41,801 nucleotides of DNA from a virus: positions 1 to 41,801 of IMG/VR virus record IMGVR_UViG_3300020156_000014. One strand, written 5' to 3'. A program made the position numbers and the translations under genes. Of the stretch, positions 22,122 to 29,017 are shown in pieces. The notes below the pieces were generated by a model. It was not told where the DNA came from, did not search any database, and saw nothing but the letters and a program-made list of their open reading frames with translations. Position 1 is the first letter of the stretch. The number at the start of each line of letters is the position of its first letter.

Positions 22122-22528
22122 CAAGGGAACAGAAGATAGCGGATGAACAGGAATTACGAATGAGAAGTGAAATAAACGCCAACCTCAGCATGTATGATTT
22201 TCAAATTTCTCAAATGGATGCCAACGGTCTCAGTCTAAGAGTAGATGCATGGAAGCGAATGTATGTGAAGCATGTTGATTTCCTTCTATCCAGCGAACAG
22301 GCATGGAAAGAGGAGAATGCTAACTTAAGATCATGGCTCAAGAATGCAGAAGCCAAGGAACGTGAGTATGACAACTTGCGACGTAGATTTGACCAAGCTA
22401 TAGAAGTGTTGAATGAAACAAGCGATCAAGCTAGAAAACATGCCGATCCGCACTGTTTGTGTCCCGACTGTCGAGCATCTAGAAGAATAAGGGACTTCCT
22501 ATCCTCTCTACAGGAGGACAAGACATGA
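22118..22528 (+). CDS. Coiled-coil protein with C-terminal Cys motif, 136 aa
   Basis: The start overlaps the previous stop. Mostly coiled coil (residues 5-110), then CLCPDCRASRRIRDFL, a CxC..C motif. No family recognised. Confidence 0.6.
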   Translation: MTREQKIADEQELRMRSEINANLSMYDFQISQMDANGLSLRVDAWKRMYVKHVDFLLSSEQAWKEENANLRSWLKNAEAKEREYDNLRRRFDQAIEVLNETSDQARKHADPHCLCPDCRASRRIRDFLSSLQEDKT

Positions 22529-22590
22529 AACTCAAACATCGTATTCATATCCTCATAGCAAAGATATTAAGACCAGAATATTACCTCTGA
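22525..22590 (+). CDS. Possible 21-aa basic micropeptide
   Basis: ATG 22525 overlaps the previous stop by ATGA, with AGGAGG nine bases upstream. The 21 residues are basic and hydrophobic (KLKHRIHILIAKILRP). The start context is good but the length makes it uncertain. Confidence 0.35.
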   Translation: MKLKHRIHILIAKILRPEYYL

Positions 22591-22596
22591 CCTTAT

Positions 22597-22643
22597 ACGG
22601 CTACCGAGCCTAAAGGCTCTAAGCTATTCGGTCGAATCGAAGC
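22597..22643 (-). repeat. Two-hairpin dispersed repeat, copy 5
   Basis: Minus-strand orientation: TTCG-ATTCGAC-CGAA, TA, then GAGCC-TTTA-GGCTC and GGTAGCCGTAT. It lies downstream of the minus-strand RHH gene's terminator and faces away from the flanking plus-strand genes. Confidence 0.75.
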
Positions 22644-22653
22644 AAAAGAAAAA

Positions 22654-22680
22654 GAGAAGGAGTCACTTTTGCTCCTTCTC
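22654..22680 (-). terminator. Terminator of the RHH gene
   Basis: GAGAAGGAG pairs perfectly with CTCCTTCTC (9 bp) on the minus strand, followed by TTTTTCTTTT. It overlaps the last codons and the stop of the gene. Confidence 0.85.
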
Positions 22681-22815
22681 CATCATTCCTTTAAGCAGCT
22701 TATTAATCATCGAACTAACGGAGCGATCATCCTTTTCGGCAAGCTCCTGTATGAACTCATAAACTTCAATATCTAGCGTGATTGAAAGTTTCTCTTTATT
22801 GATTTGTCTCACCAT
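22663..22815 (-). CDS. Ribbon-helix-helix (Arc/CopG) regulator, 50 aa
   Basis: A minus-strand gene inside the plus-strand early operon. The 50 residues fit an RHH fold: basic start VRQINKEK, beta strand LSITLDIEVYE, helix FIQELAEKDD, then SVSSMINKLLKGMM. GAGGTG precedes ATG at 22815 and a perfect terminator follows. Its divergent spacer to the 22929 gene holds two tandem 10-bp repeats that may be its operators. Probably an autoregulated local repressor. Confidence 0.75.
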   Translation of the reverse strand: MVRQINKEKLSITLDIEVYEFIQELAEKDDRSVSSMINKLLKGMMEKEQK

Positions 22816-22832
22816 AAAAACACCTCAACAAA

Positions 22833-22841
22833 AATATAGCA
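22833..22841 (-). promoter_or_regulatory. Extended -10 promoter of the RHH gene
   Basis: On the minus strand TGCTATATT, 18 bases before the ATG. No clear -35. Confidence 0.45.
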
Positions 22842-22873
22842 TAATACAATATGTATCGGCTTAATATCTTCCC

Positions 22874-22893
22874 AAGTAGGATAAAGTAGGATA
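22874..22893 (+). repeat. Tandem 10-bp repeat, likely RHH operator
   Basis: AAGTAGGATA occurs twice head to tail with no gap, followed by AAATAGAG. It lies between the divergent RHH gene and 22929 and overlaps a possible plus-strand -10 (TAAAAT). RHH dimers often bind tandem sites at one-turn spacing. Confidence 0.6.
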
Positions 22894-22928
22894 AAATAGA
22901 GTTAAGATAATACTTGGAGGTAATGGTT

Positions 22929-23249
22929 ATGAACGGACTTAATCAGAATGACTTGGAATATTTGCAAGACATGATTGGTCGTGGTGAACTCACAGCATTG
23001 CAAGCGAATGTGGAAATGGTTCGTATGGCACGAGTTAGGGTGGTGGGTAACTCAATACCGTCACAGATTCGCAAAACTCTCAACGATGCAGTTAAGTCCG
23101 GATATCTTTCGCACAAGAAAAAGGATGGACGCAAACCGGAAGTCTACTATCATCCAAACTTTGAACATATAGCAAACCATGAAAGAAATCGCATTGAAAG
23201 AGAAACTCTTGAGGCTCTTGCGGGAGTTATGGAAAGACCTAGCTTTTAG
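22929..23249 (+). CDS. Putative winged-helix DNA-binding protein, 106 aa
   Basis: ATG 22929 after TTGGAGG. The segment IPSQIRKTLNDAVKSGYLSHKKKDGRK followed by EVYYHP resembles a winged helix-turn-helix with wing. Placed just after a divergent RHH gene, it may take part in control of the replication block. Confidence 0.55.
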   Translation: MNGLNQNDLEYLQDMIGRGELTALQANVEMVRMARVRVVGNSIPSQIRKTLNDAVKSGYLSHKKKDGRKPEVYYHPNFEHIANHERNRIERETLEALAGVMERPSF

Positions 23250-23272
23250 ATAACAAGAAAGGAGCGGCGAAC

Positions 23273-23461
23273 ATGACCAAGTTTTATTACCACACTTGGA
23301 CAAGCGAAGAAGATCGGAAATTAACGGAGATCATGACATCGGGGCACATGGCTAGAGAAAAGACACTGGCTCTGTTTAATAAAGCAGCTTCCGAACTTGG
23401 ACGAACGGCAAAGTCCTGTCAAAACCGTTGGTACGAACTTCGAGCGCGTGAGGCGGTGTAG
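23273..23461 (+). CDS. Myb/SANT-like small DNA-binding protein, 62 aa
   Basis: AAAGGAGCGGCGAAC precedes ATG. TWTSEEDRKLTEIM, then AASELGRTAKSCQNRWYELR, follow the Myb-like pattern (W..EED..L ... A..LGRT...C..RW) seen in RsfA-type Bacillus proteins. Likely binds DNA; target unknown. Confidence 0.65.
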   Translation: MTKFYYHTWTSEEDRKLTEIMTSGHMAREKTLALFNKAASELGRTAKSCQNRWYELRAREAV

Positions 23462-23466
23462 GTTGT

Positions 23467-24306
23467 ATGGCTTACATCGGAATAGACAGGGGCATCGTCA
23501 AACACTGGATTTATGAAGATGCTGAATACTTCAAAGTTTGGTTCGAAATCCTCTACCGCGCTAGGTTCTCTCCTGAACCTGAAAGGAAGATGATCGAGGG
23601 TAAATTTGTAACCATCGAATACGGACAATTCTTGTTTGGTCGGACAAGCTGGAGCGAGAGGTTAAAAGTGAGTGAACAGCGTTTACGAACACTTTTTAAG
23701 AAGCTTCAAACAGACGAAATGATAGAGCTTGTTCAGCAGTATCCGAAGTTCTCTTTGTTCACTGTCAAAAACTATGAAAAATACAACCAGCAGAGCAACC
23801 AGCAACAAGACCAAGCAGAACAAGGGATTTCGGGCATAGGCAACCAGCATGGCAACAGCACATCAACCAGCAACCAACCAGCAACTAACCAGCAGCTAAC
23901 CACACAAGAAGAAAGAAGTAATAAGGGTGTAACCAAGTCAACAAAGAAAACCATTAAAACATATACACCAGAATTCGATGAATTCTGGAATGTGTATCCT
24001 CGTAAACTTGGGAAACTTGAAGCTTTCAAAACATGGGAACGAATCATCAAGAAAGAATCACCAACAGTCATTATCCAATGTGCTTCAAACTACGCACAGG
24101 ATTGCATTAACAGGAAAACGGAAGAACGGTTTATTAAGCACCCTAAGACATTCCTGAACGATGAACGCTACAAAGATTACATGGTGATTGTCCTTTCACA
24201 ACCCAAGAAGCAACAAAACGTGTTCGATCAATTGCTTGCGGCAGAGGAGGAAAAAAAGAATGGAACGTACGGATATTATCAAACTGGTACGGATACTTTC
24301 AGCTAA
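23467..24306 (+). CDS. Replication initiator protein (phage O/DnaD-like)
   Basis: 279 residues. Residues 1-100 look like a winged-helix initiator domain (WFEILYRARF, SWSERLKVSEQRLRTLFKKL). Residues about 105-160 are a Gln/Asn/Ser/Thr linker. Residues about 165-255 match the C-terminal phage replication-protein pattern (EFDEFWNVYPRKLGKLEAFKTW). The linker-coding DNA holds six AACCAGCA iterons, as in lambda O, where the origin lies inside the initiator gene. The next gene resembles a G39P-type helicase loader. Confidence 0.75.
   Translation: MAYIGIDRGIVKHWIYEDAEYFKVWFEILYRARFSPEPERKMIEGKFVTIEYGQFLFGRTSWSERLKVSEQRLRTLFKKLQTDEMIELVQQYPKFSLFTVKNYEKYNQQSNQQQDQAEQGISGIGNQHGNSTSTSNQPATNQQLTTQEERSNKGVTKSTKKTIKTYTPEFDEFWNVYPRKLGKLEAFKTWERIIKKESPTVIIQCASNYAQDCINRKTEERFIKHPKTFLNDERYKDYMVIVLSQPKKQQNVFDQLLAAEEEKKNGTYGYYQTGTDTFS
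23785..23894 (+). other. Iteron cluster, likely replication origin
   Basis: AACCAGCA occurs at 23785, 23797, 23842, 23865, 23876 and 23887. The gaps of 12, 23, 11 and 11 bases are close to one or two helical turns. The array lies in the linker-coding part of the initiator gene, and an A-rich stretch (23908-23965) follows that could unwind. Confidence 0.6.
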
Positions 24307-24772
24307 CTATCGAAACTGGCCTGAGAACGGAAAAGAAGAAGACGTTATAACGCTGTGGGAAATGATGCTCAGTGATATGGACGTTGAAACCGCCAAGAAA
24401 GCCGCACAAGTACATCTGAGCCGTTCTGTCTACCCTCCAACTATCGCAGATATTCGAGATGCAGCGGCAAAGGTTTCCAATCCTCGGACATTGGATGCTA
24501 TCGAAGCGTGGGACTTAATCAGCCGAGCGATTCGCAAATTCGGAGTGTATCGACCTGATGAAGGATTGGCTTCTCTGCCTGACGATGTTGCGGATATGGC
24601 TAGGCGGTTTTCGTGGCGTGAACTGTGTCTGAATGAAAACATCGACACACTACGAGCACAATTCAGAATGGCGTGGGAAACGCAGTCTAAGCGTAAACAC
24701 GAAATGAACATATTCCCAGCGGAAGTAGTGCGAATGATTGACGGATCGAATGCGCTAAAGAGGTTGAAATGA
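24260..24772 (+). CDS. G39P-like helicase loader, 170 aa
   Basis: ATG 24260 follows GCAGAGGAGG; a start at 24188 lies inside the initiator gene and lacks a ribosome site. The N-terminal domain (about 1-75) follows SPP1 G39P: IIKLVRILSANYRNW, VITLWEMMLSDMDVETAKKA, HLSRSVYPPTIADI. The C-terminal half is helical. Such proteins load the host or phage replicative helicase on origin DNA opened by the initiator. No phage helicase is seen, so the host DnaC is the probable partner. Confidence 0.78.
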   Translation: MERTDIIKLVRILSANYRNWPENGKEEDVITLWEMMLSDMDVETAKKAAQVHLSRSVYPPTIADIRDAAAKVSNPRTLDAIEAWDLISRAIRKFGVYRPDEGLASLPDDVADMARRFSWRELCLNENIDTLRAQFRMAWETQSKRKHEMNIFPAEVVRMIDGSNALKRLK

Positions 24773-24999
24773 AGCCAACTTATCTAAGAAAACGCCAAAC
24801 ACGCGAATTCAACTCCATATTCGATAGTCTAGCTCCCTTTATCAGATCAGATTTAGAACGCATTGACGGGCGAATCGAACGAATCATGTTCGAAGCTACC
24901 GCATGTGGAGTGTCGAAGGAAGTCATACACCGTGAATTAAACCGCAGATGGATTGAGTTGTTTTTGGAAGTAGCGAATAGAGAGAAGGTGGCAGGGTGA
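24769..24999 (+). CDS. Hypothetical helical protein, 76 aa
   Basis: Start overlaps the previous stop by ATGA. A basic helical protein (FIRSDLERIDGRIERIMFEA) with no recognised domain; probably a replication-block accessory gene. Confidence 0.6.
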   Translation: MKPTYLRKRQTREFNSIFDSLAPFIRSDLERIDGRIERIMFEATACGVSKEVIHRELNRRWIELFLEVANREKVAG

Positions 25000-25094
25000 A
25001 AAGTTGTAAAACGTGCAAGTGGGCGTCTTGTAAGCACTACGGTTATGATCGTCAGCCATGTATTAAATACATTGCGGAAGGGCGAGGAAAATGA
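24996..25094 (+). CDS. Cys-rich micropeptide, 32 aa
   Basis: GTG start overlapping the previous stop. CKTCKWASC ... C gives four Cys in 32 residues, probably one zinc site. The stop overlaps the next ATG. Context is good for a short gene. Confidence 0.5.
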   Translation: MKSCKTCKWASCKHYGYDRQPCIKYIAEGRGK

Positions 25095-25282
25095 AAGAAC
25101 CGAAGCGATATACATGCAAGGATTGCGGACATAAAAGTTCAAGACGCAAAGTTGTATGGATTGGACAATGCGGTGTTGCTAGATGTACAAAGTGCTCTGG
25201 AATCCTGAAAGAAAGCGATGAATGGACAATGTGGAACAACAAGAAGTTGGACGAATGGAGATTTGCTGCAACAAGGATTTAA
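25091..25282 (+). CDS. Zinc-ribbon protein, 63 aa
   Basis: ATG overlaps the previous stop. CKDCG ... CTKCSG form a classic four-Cys zinc ribbon around a basic beta strand (SSRRKVVWIGQCG). The tail is helical. Possible nucleic-acid or partner binding. Confidence 0.65.
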   Translation: MKEPKRYTCKDCGHKSSRRKVVWIGQCGVARCTKCSGILKESDEWTMWNNKKLDEWRFAATRI

Positions 25283-25283
25283 T

Positions 25284-25328
25284 GCGGCATAGCCGCCACC
25301 GATCCGACCGAATAAATCCCAAGCCGTA
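25284..25328 (+). repeat. Two-hairpin dispersed repeat, copy 6 (short form)
   Basis: GCGGC-ATA-GCCGC, then GATCCGACCGAATAAATCCC and AAGCCGTAGGAGG. The second hairpin is missing, as in copy 3. The repeat's end runs straight into the ribosome site of the 25339 gene. Confidence 0.7.
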
Positions 25329-25338
25329 GGAGGACGTT

Positions 25339-25506
25339 ATGATACTCAAACACATCAAAATCGAACAACCACCCATCATCAAGAAATCCATATCCGACTA
25401 TCCCTTAGAAGATCAAATCAGATGGGCAAATGTAAAACCGTATAAACCCGTAAAAACCATGGAAATCGAAACAACAGCAGCGAAATCAAAACGTAAGGGA
25501 GCTTAA
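25339..25506 (+). CDS. Hypothetical basic protein, 55 aa
   Basis: TAGGAGGACGTT precedes ATG. Lys/Pro-rich with Ile-rich N-terminus (KHIKIEQPPIIKKSI). It is bracketed by two copies of the dispersed repeat, in opposite orientations. Function unknown. Confidence 0.55.
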   Translation: MILKHIKIEQPPIIKKSISDYPLEDQIRWANVKPYKPVKTMEIETTAAKSKRKGA

Positions 25507-25508
25507 TC

Positions 25509-25549
25509 TACGGCTACCGTTTCACTAATCGTATTCGGTCGAGTCGAAG
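25509..25549 (-). repeat. Two-hairpin dispersed repeat, copy 7
   Basis: Minus-strand orientation: TTCG-ACTCGAC-CGAA, then TACGATTAGTGAAA and CGGTAGCCGTAG. The second stem is weak. It lies 33 bases before the 25583 start, facing away from it. Confidence 0.65.
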
Positions 25550-25582
25550 CTTTTAAAACCAAAATCAAAGGAGAAATGCAAG

Positions 25583-26023
25583 ATGAGAGAGGTTAAGTTC
25601 AGAGCATGGGATAAGAAACGTAAGGATATGCGTGATGTGAAATTAATGGATTGGGCGGAATGGTGGGTTAGTACAGATAACACCTACGGAAAATCGAAAC
25701 CATTGGAATTTGGAGAACGAAACAGCTTCAAGAACGAGGAAACTGACCGTCATATCCTCATGCAATACACCGGACTCAAAGATAAGAACGGCAAGGAGAT
25801 TTATGAGGGGGATATCATACAGTGCCCCAAATACTATGAGACACCTGAATATGGCTACAATCCGATTGAATTAGCAGGGCATGTAGTCTTTGAGGAAGGT
25901 GCATGGAGACTGTCGGAAGGTAGTTATCTTCACAATGAGCATGAGTCATATGGTGGAGATCTTGAAGTAATCGGCAACATCTACGAGAACCCCGAACTCA
26001 TCGACCCGACCGAATCCGTTTAA
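25583..26023 (+). CDS. YopX-family protein, 146 aa
   Basis: AAAGGAGAAATGCAAG precedes ATG. Starts with the family motif REVKFRAWDK and continues with MQYTGLKDKNGKEIYEGDI and IGNIYENPEL, as in YopX of SPbeta. These proteins are common in Firmicute phages; their function is unknown. Its last codons lie in repeat copy 8. Confidence 0.9.
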   Translation: MREVKFRAWDKKRKDMRDVKLMDWAEWWVSTDNTYGKSKPLEFGERNSFKNEETDRHILMQYTGLKDKNGKEIYEGDIIQCPKYYETPEYGYNPIELAGHVVFEEGAWRLSEGSYLHNEHESYGGDLEVIGNIYENPELIDPTESV

Positions 26024-26041
26024 CCCGAAGGGTGGAAGCCG
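26000..26041 (+). repeat. Two-hairpin dispersed repeat, copy 8
   Basis: TCG-ACCCGAC-CGA, then ACCC-GAA-GGGT and GGAAGCCG, followed immediately by the ATG at 26042. The second stem contains the ribosome site GGGTGG. The copy overlaps the YopX stop codon. Confidence 0.7.
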
Positions 26042-26296
26042 ATGAAGAAAAGAACCATAAGTCCATACGCTCAAAACCTATTTACATCAGGTAGAGGAGA
26101 ACACCTAATAAAACTCTTTATACAAGAACTCATACTTTCTAAACGTATTCCAGACCATCGAGTAAGCAAGAAGGAATTACAAGCTAAACATAGGGAGAAG
26201 GTGAAGCAAAGTGATTCAGTTCACGGTTTTCGGAAATCCGCAAGCACAAGGCAGACCGAGAGGGGCAATACAGAACGGCAAAGTACGAATGTATGA
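26042..26296 (+). CDS. Hypothetical basic protein, 84 aa
   Basis: ATG directly after repeat copy 8. A basic helical protein in its first 55 residues. The last 30 overlap rusA by 86 bases in another frame and are low-complexity (STRQTERGNTERQ). Function unknown. Confidence 0.5.
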   Translation: MKKRTISPYAQNLFTSGRGEHLIKLFIQELILSKRIPDHRVSKKELQAKHREKVKQSDSVHGFRKSASTRQTERGNTERQSTNV

Positions 26297-26624
26297 CCCG
26301 ACCGACTCAAAGAACTATAAGCAGTATGTGGGCATGATCGCATCCCAACACCGTCCAAAAGAATTGATAGAGTCAGCGGTATCGCTCACGGTGAAAGTAT
26401 ACCGACCCATTCCAAAGCTGAGTAAAGCCAAACATCGGCAAGCCGTAGAAGGGATTCTAAGACCCAAGAGCAAGCCTGACCTATCCAACTACATAAAGGG
26501 CGTTGAAGACGCGATAGAGGGCATACTGCTCAAGAATGACAGCCAAGTAGTGGACTATGGCGAAAGTGGAAAGTGGTACAGCGATACGCCGAGGATAGAA
26601 ATTATTTTACGAGAGGTGGGATAG
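26211..26624 (+). CDS. rusA: RusA-like Holliday junction resolvase
   Basis: 137 residues from GTG 26211. The RusA fold signatures are visible: FTVFGNPQAQGRPR at the N-terminus, VKVYRPIPK, KPDLSNYIKGVEDAIEGIL with the acidic metal-binding residues (Asp in KPDLSN and in VEDAIEG), and NDSQVVDY. It cuts four-way junctions made during RecT-type recombination and replication. The ribosome site is modest, and the start lies inside the previous gene. Confidence 0.88.
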   Translation: MIQFTVFGNPQAQGRPRGAIQNGKVRMYDPTDSKNYKQYVGMIASQHRPKELIESAVSLTVKVYRPIPKLSKAKHRQAVEGILRPKSKPDLSNYIKGVEDAIEGILLKNDSQVVDYGESGKWYSDTPRIEIILREVG

Positions 26625-26625
26625 C

Positions 26626-26841
26626 ATGAATGCCAGCAATCCAAAACCGTTAATTACTGTTTACTGGACGGAAAACGGTGAACAAAAGAAACAAGACTAT
26701 TACGAAATGACCGGAACAGCAGGAGCAGAAGCGGCGATACTCAGATTAAAGCAAAACGGCGCATACTTTCATTGGGTTGAACACTTCCCGAAACAAGATC
26801 AAGCCTACGGAACAGACTGCCGTGGAGGATGTGACATATGA
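26626..26841 (+). CDS. Hypothetical protein, 71 aa
   Basis: GAGAGGTGGGATAGC precedes ATG, one base after rusA. Small alpha/beta protein with aromatic strands (LITVYWTENGEQKKQDYY). The stop overlaps the next ATG. Confidence 0.6.
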   Translation: MNASNPKPLITVYWTENGEQKKQDYYEMTGTAGAEAAILRLKQNGAYFHWVEHFPKQDQAYGTDCRGGCDI

Positions 26842-26933
26842 GTTACAAAGCCAAAGCATGGACATTGATGTTTGGTATCTGTCTCGTATTTTGGTACATG
26901 GTAGGAACTCTAATATGGGCGGTGGTGAGGTGA
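26838..26933 (+). CDS. Small membrane peptide, 31 aa
   Basis: ATG overlaps the previous stop (ATGA) with TGGAGGATG upstream. One membrane helix (WTLMFGICLVFWYMVGTLIW). The stop overlaps the next GTG. Coupling on both sides supports it. Confidence 0.5.
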   Translation: MSYKAKAWTLMFGICLVFWYMVGTLIWAVVR

Positions 26934-27211
26934 ATCTATCCCAACTCATTCAACTCAGAATGTATGCCAAAGAGAGTCCGCACAAGGTCATAAGCAAAGA
27001 GACGTTCCTAGAAGTCGTAGACAGCCATATAAAGGCGATTAGTGGTACAGATGAACAATCTATCCACCCAGTAATAAAAATGTCCTACAGCGAACGTCAG
27101 GAGCTTAAAAGTGGCATTGAACAGATCAGGCGACCACCACTTGACCACCAAGCACACGCCGAACAGGTTAGAAAAATTTACGATCAGGCTATGAACTATA
27201 AAACGTCTTAA
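26930..27211 (+). CDS. Hypothetical protein, 93 aa
   Basis: GTG 26930 overlaps the previous stop (GTGA) and follows GGTGGTGAG. A helical protein (LIQLRMYAKESPHKVISKET, HAEQVRKIYDQAMN). No recognised family. Confidence 0.55.
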   Translation: MNLSQLIQLRMYAKESPHKVISKETFLEVVDSHIKAISGTDEQSIHPVIKMSYSERQELKSGIEQIRRPPLDHQAHAEQVRKIYDQAMNYKTS

Positions 27212-27235
27212 TTTTTATATATCTAGTGCGAAAAT

Positions 27236-27266
27236 TGCTGATTCTTGCTAGATATTGTGTTAAAAT
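27236..27266 (+). promoter_or_regulatory. Possible promoter before the coiled-coil gene
   Basis: TGTTAAAAT is an extended -10, with TTGCTG 20 bases farther upstream. It lies in the largest gap of this operon segment (27212-27335) and could start a middle transcript. Confidence 0.35.
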
Positions 27267-27335
27267 GTAGATACCCAACCTTATAACATAACATACTGAA
27301 TAGAAAATTGTCGAATCGAAGGGAGAATAGAAAAC

Positions 27336-28457
27336 GTGAGTAAACTAGAGGAAAACCGAGCAGAACTTGAAAAAGTTCGGGAAGAAATGAGAAAGCTTAA
27401 CCGCAACAACAAAGACGAAGCAGAAGCATTCGCTGAACTCAAAGAACTGGAAGATGCACTCATTGACGAGATTCAGCGTTTACAGGCCGAGGAAACCGTT
27501 GAGGAAAAAAAAGAGCAAATCAGCGAGGAAGTATCTGAAAAGGTACTCCGCAGGAATTACAACGCACTCTTTGAAGACCCCGAAGCGAACAAACTCATTC
27601 ATGGCGACATGATGGAGCAAGCATTGGGGTATGAGAAAACCATCGCCGCCAAGGATGATAAAATCCAGACGCTGACGAAGCAAGGTATGGAAACTGAGAA
27701 CCAATTAGCAGAACTCCGTGACCAATTCGCCAAACTTCAAACAGAAGCTGACCAACTCCGCGCCGATAATACTCAACTCAACGAGCACATCGGCACATTG
27801 AACGCTGCGATCATGAACAAGGACGCACAGGTCCAGCAGCTTCAAGAACGGTTAGATGATGAAATCAAAGAGTCCCGTTTCTATCGCAACGAATCGGCAC
27901 GACTGACGCTGCAAAACCAGCAACAACAATCCGAACTTGACGCATTACGGAGCCAAAAGAAAGAATTCACTCGCAATGAAAGCCTGGACGATCTCGCAGC
28001 ACGAATTGCAGAGCGTTCCGCACACAAGAAAAAACAACTCGCCAACGTTCGTACGAATACAGATGGATCAATCACAGGTATCAATGCAGAAGGGAGCGAA
28101 GAGACCGTACCATGGTATGCAGTAAAATCCGTGGAAGCGGTTGAGTCCTTTCCCGAACCTCCTGAAATCATTATCGAGGAAGTTGAGGAGTCTTCTGTTG
28201 ATCCGGTAGCGGAAGAAACCTTTCACCAAGAAGAAGCTGAAACCATCGGACATACTGAACGAGCCGTGGAAGAGGAAAACGGACGAGATCCACAACCGAA
28301 TGTGGGAACGGTGGCAACGCAAACTTGGGAACAATGGATGAACACCAGCGTCCTAAAACTTGCAGAGGAAATCGGCGTAGAGATCGGTGAACCGCCAACA
28401 CAGACGAGCTTTGCAAGTGCGAAGACTGATAAATTATTCGAGCTGAAAGCTAGTTAG
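27336..28457 (+). CDS. Long coiled-coil protein, 373 aa
   Basis: GTG start with GAAGGGAG upstream. Residues 1-60 and about 95-215 are long coiled coils rich in Glu, Gln and Lys. Residues about 235-260 form a short beta-like patch (TDGSITGINAEGSEETVPWY), and the rest is acidic and Pro-rich. No catalytic motif. It is the largest unassigned gene of the early region and may be a scaffold or regulator. Confidence 0.6.
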   Translation: MSKLEENRAELEKVREEMRKLNRNNKDEAEAFAELKELEDALIDEIQRLQAEETVEEKKEQISEEVSEKVLRRNYNALFEDPEANKLIHGDMMEQALGYEKTIAAKDDKIQTLTKQGMETENQLAELRDQFAKLQTEADQLRADNTQLNEHIGTLNAAIMNKDAQVQQLQERLDDEIKESRFYRNESARLTLQNQQQQSELDALRSQKKEFTRNESLDDLAARIAERSAHKKKQLANVRTNTDGSITGINAEGSEETVPWYAVKSVEAVESFPEPPEIIIEEVEESSVDPVAEETFHQEEAETIGHTERAVEEENGRDPQPNVGTVATQTWEQWMNTSVLKLAEEIGVEIGEPPTQTSFASAKTDKLFELKAS

Positions 28458-28470
28458 GGGGATGATGTAG

Positions 28471-28614
28471 ATGTTTGCAGGGTGCGAAACATGCAGATAC
28501 GATTCGGGAGATAAAGAATCGTATGAAGAGCTTGCCGAGAAAGTAAAGGCTGACGGTGGGGACCTAGCAAAGTTCAAGTGTCCAAATGGGCATGAAGACT
28601 TGCACATAGACTAA
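28471..28614 (+). CDS. Small zinc-ribbon protein, 47 aa
   Basis: GGGGGATGATGTAG precedes ATG. CETC ... CPNGH gives a CxxC/CxxxH site. Acidic middle. Function unknown. Confidence 0.55.
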   Translation: MFAGCETCRYDSGDKESYEELAEKVKADGGDLAKFKCPNGHEDLHID

Positions 28615-28617
28615 CCC

Positions 28618-28660
28618 TTCGATGCGACCGAATCACACAGCAACGGAGTTGCGGAAGCCG
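28618..28660 (+). repeat. Two-hairpin dispersed repeat, copy 9
   Basis: TTCG-ATGCGAC-CGAA, TCACACA, then GCAAC-GGA-GTTGC and GGAAGCCG. The five-base second stem differs entirely from the other copies but still pairs. Confidence 0.75.
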
Positions 28661-28789
28661 ACAATAATTAAACTAGCACTATGTATAGAGTGTGGGGATA
28701 AGCTTTATCTAGGTGATGAACCTATTAAGCACCCCATACTCTGTAAACGATGTAGGGGAAGTGAGAAGAATGGAAAGGCGAGTCATTAA
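28622..28789 (+). CDS. Possible zinc-ribbon protein, 55 aa
   Basis: ATG 28622 lies inside repeat copy 9. It gives a 55-residue frame with CIECG ... CKRC (four-Cys ribbon). No ribosome site before that ATG; a TTG at 28649 after GGAG would give a shorter form. The Cys pattern makes the frame credible although the start is uncertain. Confidence 0.4.
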   Translation: MRPNHTATELRKPTIIKLALCIECGDKLYLGDEPIKHPILCKRCRGSEKNGKASH

Positions 28790-28991
28790 GACAATATTGA
28801 TTGAAGTTGATGATATACACCCAGATGATTTCGACCCAGAGGAAATGGTATCGGTAGAGGATATTATATACTCCGAATTGCGGAAACTTGGATGGGACAA
28901 TGCGAAAGTGGACGTGTTGTCAACCAAAGAACCACCGACACTAGGAGACAAGCTAAGGGACGATTTCATAAAAGCATGGAAATGTAGATAG
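28770..28991 (+). CDS. Hypothetical acidic protein, 73 aa
   Basis: ATG 28770 after AGGGGAAGTGAG. Begins with a beta strand (VIKTILIEVDDI), then acidic helix-forming sequence. No known family. Confidence 0.6.
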   Translation: MERRVIKTILIEVDDIHPDDFDPEEMVSVEDIIYSELRKLGWDNAKVDVLSTKEPPTLGDKLRDDFIKAWKCR

Positions 28992-29017
28992 GATGCGCAG
29001 GGAAAGGAGAGAAGCGA

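Noticed and set aside
23785-23894. CRISPR-like array
   Set aside because: Units are only 8 bases, spacers are 3-15 bases, and the region is coding. Iterons fit better.
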